A stretch of DNA of 64,000 bases from Polytrichum commune (lineage: Eukaryota > Streptophyta > Polytrichopsida > Polytrichales > Polytrichaceae), in the NCBI GenBank assembly GCA_950295325.1, contig OX485806.1:14322001-14386000 (forward strand), in the 5' to 3' direction. Both the position numbers and the translations under genes were made by a program. Each line of letters opens with the position of its first letter. Positions within the stretch are counted from its first letter, which is position 1. The notes beneath the pieces are model-generated. The model was given only the letters and a program-made list of their open reading frames with translations. It did not search any database and had not been told where the DNA came from. Below, piece after piece: positions 59,426-64,000 of the stretch.

Positions 59426-60775
59426 GTCATGCATCTACTTGAGCTTGTGGAATTGTGAAAGACAAATTGGTCCTTTGTCTAGAGCATTTATGTACGTGTT
59501 TGACAATGACAATCTTTAACATTATATGCAACAAACATATGGTGGATATTATTCATGATGTAATTGGAAAATAAATAAACGTGTGCAACATTGCACTAGA
59601 TATATAGCATTATCCATAGTCATAGGCACACTTCATGCTTGGAAAATATATAAAATAACCATATCACAATACACAAACAACTTTTGTACTTGGACGCCTA
59701 TAACCGTGAGAATTTCTTCATGTTCCAATTCATTACTCATACTGTTCATCATTGCTCCACACTAAACTAGGTATAAGTTGCATCACTTGCATGCAATCCT
59801 TAGAATAAACTGCAAAATGCTCATAGTATAGTGTGCACAAAAGCACTCAACGTCTCACTTTCCACTATGGTTCTAACAAACTTCTCCTTTCAAGATGGTT
59901 TGGTTGGTGGTAGAGGGGAGAGACCAATGGTACCATTGAATTCTTCTTCAATTGTTATGGCATCCAATCCTTGCGACGCAAGACTTGCACAAATTGAATG
60001 AGATTCTACCATTACTCAATAGGGATTACACTGCAAACATGTGAAATCAAACAAAATCACATATTTATTCTTGCATTGACAAACAAATCCTTGTTGAAAT
60101 TGAATGTATATCGGTAACGCATGAAGGGAGATTGAAAGCCCAAGAAATTTTGGCTTTATCCCAACCAGTCTACGCATTGAATGCCTTACGCAAATCTTTG
60201 GGTGCATAAGCATCCAAAATATAAGCATTGTACAATTCCAACCTACAACCCGACAACAACCTCCCAAGCACTAGGGGAGTGTATGTATACCATGGCTTGA
60301 GGTTATTAGCCCAACAACATTTAGCCAAAACCATCACAATCCTAAGCCTTTCCAAATACACTATTTTGATCAATTTAAAAGGAAAGTTAGCAAACTCTTA
60401 ATGTGGATGCGATTATGTAAAGTGCATTTTCTATTGAGAAGCTCCAAAGTTCCACCAAAACCGACAGTTCCGATGAACTCGAGTTGCAACAATGGCAATC
60501 CATTGCTAGCGTTGGACACTAAACCACCCCTATCGAGCTCTGTCTGCCTATGAATCCACCGCCCCTAGCCCACGCGTCAATGCCCATACCAAAATTTATT
60601 GGTCATGCCCACGTTGCTACTCGTAGCTTGCTTAACCAAACATAACCATGCATGGGCGGGAGTCAGCTCCAACGACGTTAATCATCTTTTGAGCCATGGA
60701 CCTTCCTTGGACATTGGGAACATTCCCTACTCTCTTTTCCTCGGTTCCGCACCACATCTATCAATGTGTTATGCA
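59426..60775. other. Intergenic with possible coding debris
   Basis: A minus-strand frame at 60373-60170 (LIKIVYLERLRIVMVLAKCC) and an adjacent one to 60016 look weakly protein-like but match no family I know. Nothing firmer. Confidence 0.3.
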
Positions 60776-60779
60776 AACG

Positions 60780-61005
60780 AGATCTACTAATGTATTATGC
60801 ACATGAGATCTACTAATGTGTTGTGCACTGAAATATGTGGAATGTGTTATGCACCATATCCAAACCCAAAAATGTTTTATCAACTAGATCCAAATCTAGA
60901 TCCAAAAATGTGTTATGCATCATATCCAAACCCAACAAAGTGATATGCACTAGATTCAAATCCAAAAATGTGTTATGCACCAAATCCAGAAGTATGTTCC
61001 ACAAC
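60780..61005. repeat. Irregular minisatellite
   Basis: AATGTGTTATGCACCATATC with CAAACCCAAAAATGT or CAAATCCAAAAATGT linkers recurs about five times (near 60790, 60840, 60905, 60967) at 42-65-bp spacing. The open frame across it is a repeat artefact. Confidence 0.7.
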
Positions 61006-61324
61006 AAAATTAACGGATCCAAACTTGTTAGTGCGCACAATTATTCTATACAAATAGTGCATGCAATCAAGTGGTCTTCCTCTCTGAGCATGTGATGCCA
61101 AGATTCTATAGCTCAGTGCATACACCATTTTGTTATATGCCTACACTCACATGATTTGTAGGTTGCGCATGAGTATTCTTTATCACACTTAATTTGATTA
61201 TGTGCTAGTTGTTGATGTGGTGTTATGAAATTTTGCTACGTCTGATGATTATGTTGATTTACTACAATCTACCGTTCACATCAATGTAGACCGGTGATTG
61301 TTTTGAAATCTGAAAGAAACATCA

Positions 61325-62145
61325 TCATGATGCTAAATTATCTATAGGAGGATGACCAAAAGTGATTTCAAATCACTTGAGCGCATGTGTAAGAGCAGTG
61401 ACAATTGAAGGATTCAGGATTGCCAAGGAGGCATGCAACTTAGTTATGCATGAATTTGCCAATGAGATTAGTGTTCAAATAATGCGATGAGCAAGTTTGG
61501 AGGCTTTTGTGAAGACGAAAGGGCCTCTTCTATCACAAAAGAATAATCAAGTTTGTTCAAATTTTGCCAAATCTCATGAGAATTAGACCATTGCATATTG
61601 GAAGCAAGTGGTTTTTAGATGACATTAACATCGATCATTTTTGTTCAAATGGTTGTTATTGGTGTTGGGCTTGAGACATATAGGGTCTTATAGATTGAAT
61701 AGTGAGGAAAACATTAAAACATGAGTACAATTGGACATAATTTAATTTACAAGATAGAATGTAGAACAAATCAATATGTCTATCACAAGACATTGGAGGC
61801 CAATATCTATGGTTTTTTTTTCTTCAAATTATGGCATAATTGCATCTAGAGTCATTTTTCAATAGGACAATGATTCTAAACATACAAAAATAATAAAAAA
61901 TAATTATCTAAACAACCTTTCAACATTTTAAAGTGGCCCACTCAATCACTTGATCTAAACCAATGGGCTACACTAAAACGGAAGCTCAATCATTATCCAA
62001 CACCTCCAAAGGGTTGTCTAAAATTATGGGAGTGCATGTGTGATCAAGACTTTCCATTCTATCACTTCCATAGAGTATGAGAAGCTCTATAAGAGCATGC
62101 CACAAAGATTGTGGGTATTATTTATGCAAAGTTATTTTTGAGTGT
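61325..62145 (+). pseudogene. Tc1-like (IS630/Tc1/mariner) transposase remnant
   Basis: Read across frames, the block order matches Tc1-type transposases: a GRPKVIS-like linker and EISVQIMR of the paired helix-turn-helix (61330-61495), FVKTKGPLLSQKNNQ and NFAKSHEN (61510-61590), a WKQVVF block before a destroyed SDE motif (61599-61620), an RMNQYVYHKTLEAN-like block (61755-61805), FNRTMILNIQK for the FQQDNDxKHTSK block (second Asp), LSKQPFNILKWPTQSLDLNP (61905-61965), KRKLNHYPTPPKGLLKLWE-like, and a final SMP-R-like block. Many stops and indels; inactive. The DLNP context is that of Tc1 (DD34E), not of plant mariner-like elements (DD39D). Ends and target duplication were not found. Confidence 0.75.
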
Positions 62146-62577
62146 GTATAGACTCCAAGTCAGTGACGGGCTTGATTTCAAAATAAAAGTGCTTTCTCAT
62201 TTTACGTGTTTTTTTTTTTTTTCAATTCCCATGTGAATAATCAATAAAATTTTACTCTCTAAAGTGATTTTAATTATTCACTCCATGTGTTGGCATTGCT
62301 TATATACCAAAAAACATTCAAACACCAACTCAGTTTTATGAGTCATCGTACACTGTACTACTTAAGAACATGCCATATTTGATTGGAATCGTTGTATTTC
62401 TAGATTAAGAGATCATGAAGGATTTTGCACCAAATCGTGTGTTCACCACAAAAACATATCAAGAGGAATTAAAGACACACATGACAATCTTTTGAAAGAG
62501 TTTATGTTGTATTTCAGTATATCTAGACACATTTTCAAAATCTGGGCTTTTTGGTTGCTTCAAATTTATCATAGGAT
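62146..62577. other. Intergenic, no gene recognised
   Basis: Poly-T run near 62211-62223; no gene. Confidence 0.4.
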
Positions 62578-62585
62578 CCTACAAT

Positions 62586-63081
62586 CTCAGGGAGTGCACT
62601 ATTCATTAAAACCAAGCATCACATGCGTGCATGCCCCTTATTAAAATACCCCTGTATACATTTTATTTTTGCTAAAATCAAGCAATATACTTACAAATCT
62701 CATTGCTTCAAAATACATTTCCATACGTACACAAGGGTCCAAAAACAAATACAGAAATTGTATATAACATGTGTACAAATGTTTGGAAATGCAAAAATAT
62801 GGCCCTATTATATGTATAATATCAAATCATGGATTTTTAGTTATAAAGTCGTTACTTAGTGGATGAAAAAACACATGATTCTTGGTCCAAGTCTGACTTG
62901 AACGCGTAAACGCGTAAATGCGTACTTTACATATATTTTTCTATAGCCTCATGTATATCTACTTCTTGCTTAATAGCAATATGTCTCTTGTACGTACATT
63001 TTGTACATGCTTGTTTTAAATAATACCCCTTTTGTGCACCCACGTGTATAAATATAGTACTTGAACAGTGCACTCCCTGGG
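62586..63081. mobile_element. 496-bp hAT-type MITE
   Basis: Ends CTCAGGGAGTGCACTATTCA (left) and TGAACAGTGCACTCCCTGGG (right) are inverted repeats with two mismatches and carry the CAGGG-type terminus of hAT elements. Flanks CCTACAAT (62578-62585) and CCTACGAT (63082-63089) are an 8-bp target duplication with one mismatch, as expected for hAT. Further subterminal pairs (TTAAAATACCCC / AATAATACCCC in reverse) extend the symmetry. No transposase. Confidence 0.75.
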
Positions 63082-63089
63082 CCTACGAT

Positions 63090-64000
63090 ACACTTATGAT
63101 ATAACTAAATTTGACGGAAGATGTGTGAATCCTTGATGATTACTTGATTTTTCATGCTAATAAAATATGATGGATTTTTAAAAATAAATTATGTTAAATG
63201 TATAAAAATAAATGTTGAATAATGAAAATATATTCTAAACAACTACTATAATATTGACATATCCAACTCTACATATTCTATCAGAGGATCTTACCATATA
63301 ATCCTATGATAAGATTTAACATGTTATAATTGTGGACATGGACTTAATCCAATGTTACTTAAATTTGTGTTGTTTCACAATTATTCTAAGTTGTGATTGT
63401 TCTCAGAAAGTGACTAGTTAGTGATGCATTACATCCCAACTATAAGGATATGTTCTTTGGTTCTTTATTCAGAGCTTCTATCATATAAAGTTTTCTCCTT
63501 TTCCATGAAGTAAACTCCACATTGGCATAGTCCATGTAGACATTGTAGAAAACCCCAAGGTAAATTACTTAGGGGTCAATCACTTGGTTGCAGACTCTGG
63601 CGATTCGCTAGTTAAGCTTAGACAATCAGGACTATGGCCATTCATTCATGATTCACACTTGTCAAAGTTTGTCATCTGAATTTGAGAATGACATCAAACA
63701 GAGAATAAAACTCATGTATCTTCATACAAAACGAGGATAGGATATATGTGTAGTCAAGAGTGGAAAGCATCAACATTATCACATGTTTCTGTGGGAGTTC
63801 TGGAGATAAACATTACATCACAAAGGTCTTCAACATTTGATATCCTTCAGTATTTGAAATCTAAAGTATCAGAACAAGAATTGTTTGCAAAAAATTTACA
63901 TGAATCAATCACTATTTAATCTATCGGATCCACCCAAGTAACTGTACAGTATGAGAAGTGGTATTTTTCAAGCGGCCCAGAGCCTGACCATGGTATCTTT
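63090..64000. other. Intergenic to window end, no gene recognised
   Basis: AT-rich; nothing supported. Confidence 0.4.

Noticed and set aside
60813-61095. Open frames with HNTFLDLD or KNVLC repeats
   Set aside because: Artefacts of the minisatellite; both strands are open.
1-64000. tRNA or rRNA genes
   Set aside because: No cloverleaf-like run with both conserved box A and box B patterns was recognised by eye; a covariance-model scan would be decisive.

Overview
This window looks like nuclear DNA of a land plant. Supporting features are a plant-type SR splicing factor (RS2Z: one RRM, two CCHC knuckles, an RS domain) with canonical GT-AG introns, a predicted plastid-targeted protein, two short runs of the plant telomere motif TTTAGGG, and a Ty1-copia retrotransposon. 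The DNA is AT-rich and gene-poor. The secreted phosphoesterase of fungal/bacterial acid-phosphatase type and a decayed Tc1-like (DLNP-type) transposase make me favour a non-seed plant (bryophyte, lycophyte or fern), but the sequence does not prove this.

Only four protein genes look intact. (1) 3684-4442 (+) is a 252-aa protein with a likely plastid transit peptide; the end of a second copy lies just downstream. (2) 8952-7108 (-) is a two-exon secreted phosphoesterase/acid phosphatase with a TATA box; a scrap of a second 3' end lies beyond it. (3) 28338-24976 (-) is the RS2Z gene, seven coding exons assembled in frame to 326 aa, with a 5'UTR intron upstream. (4) 46920-45817 (-) is an intronless 367-aa protein of four diverged ubiquitin-like domains, flanked on both sides by diverged tandem duplications of its own surroundings.

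The rest is mobile DNA and its debris. 17246-21266 is a 4-kb segment with terminal inverted repeats holding two tandem arrays, one of ~123-bp and one of ~60-bp units, both built on a near-palindromic 20-bp core of the type GGTGAGGCATATGCCTCACC. It matches no element class I know and is the most interesting structure here. 37861-44340 is a complete but mutated copia element with 394-bp LTRs and a perfect 5-bp target duplication. Smaller elements with inverted ends lie at 2337, 5631, 9700, 14390, 30697, 35266, 52491, 53786, 55853 and 62586. Gene remnants include an intronless ISWI-type chromatin-remodelling ATPase (22960-24270), an unrecognised coding remnant (56813-57704), a SWIM zinc-finger piece (59190-59420) and a Tc1-like transposase (61325-62145).

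The intact genes do not form a pathway or cluster. Their shared theme is local tandem duplication followed by decay of one copy, seen beside genes 1, 2 and 4. No tRNA, rRNA or CRISPR was recognised. Splice sites were placed by eye from reading frame and GT-AG consensus.
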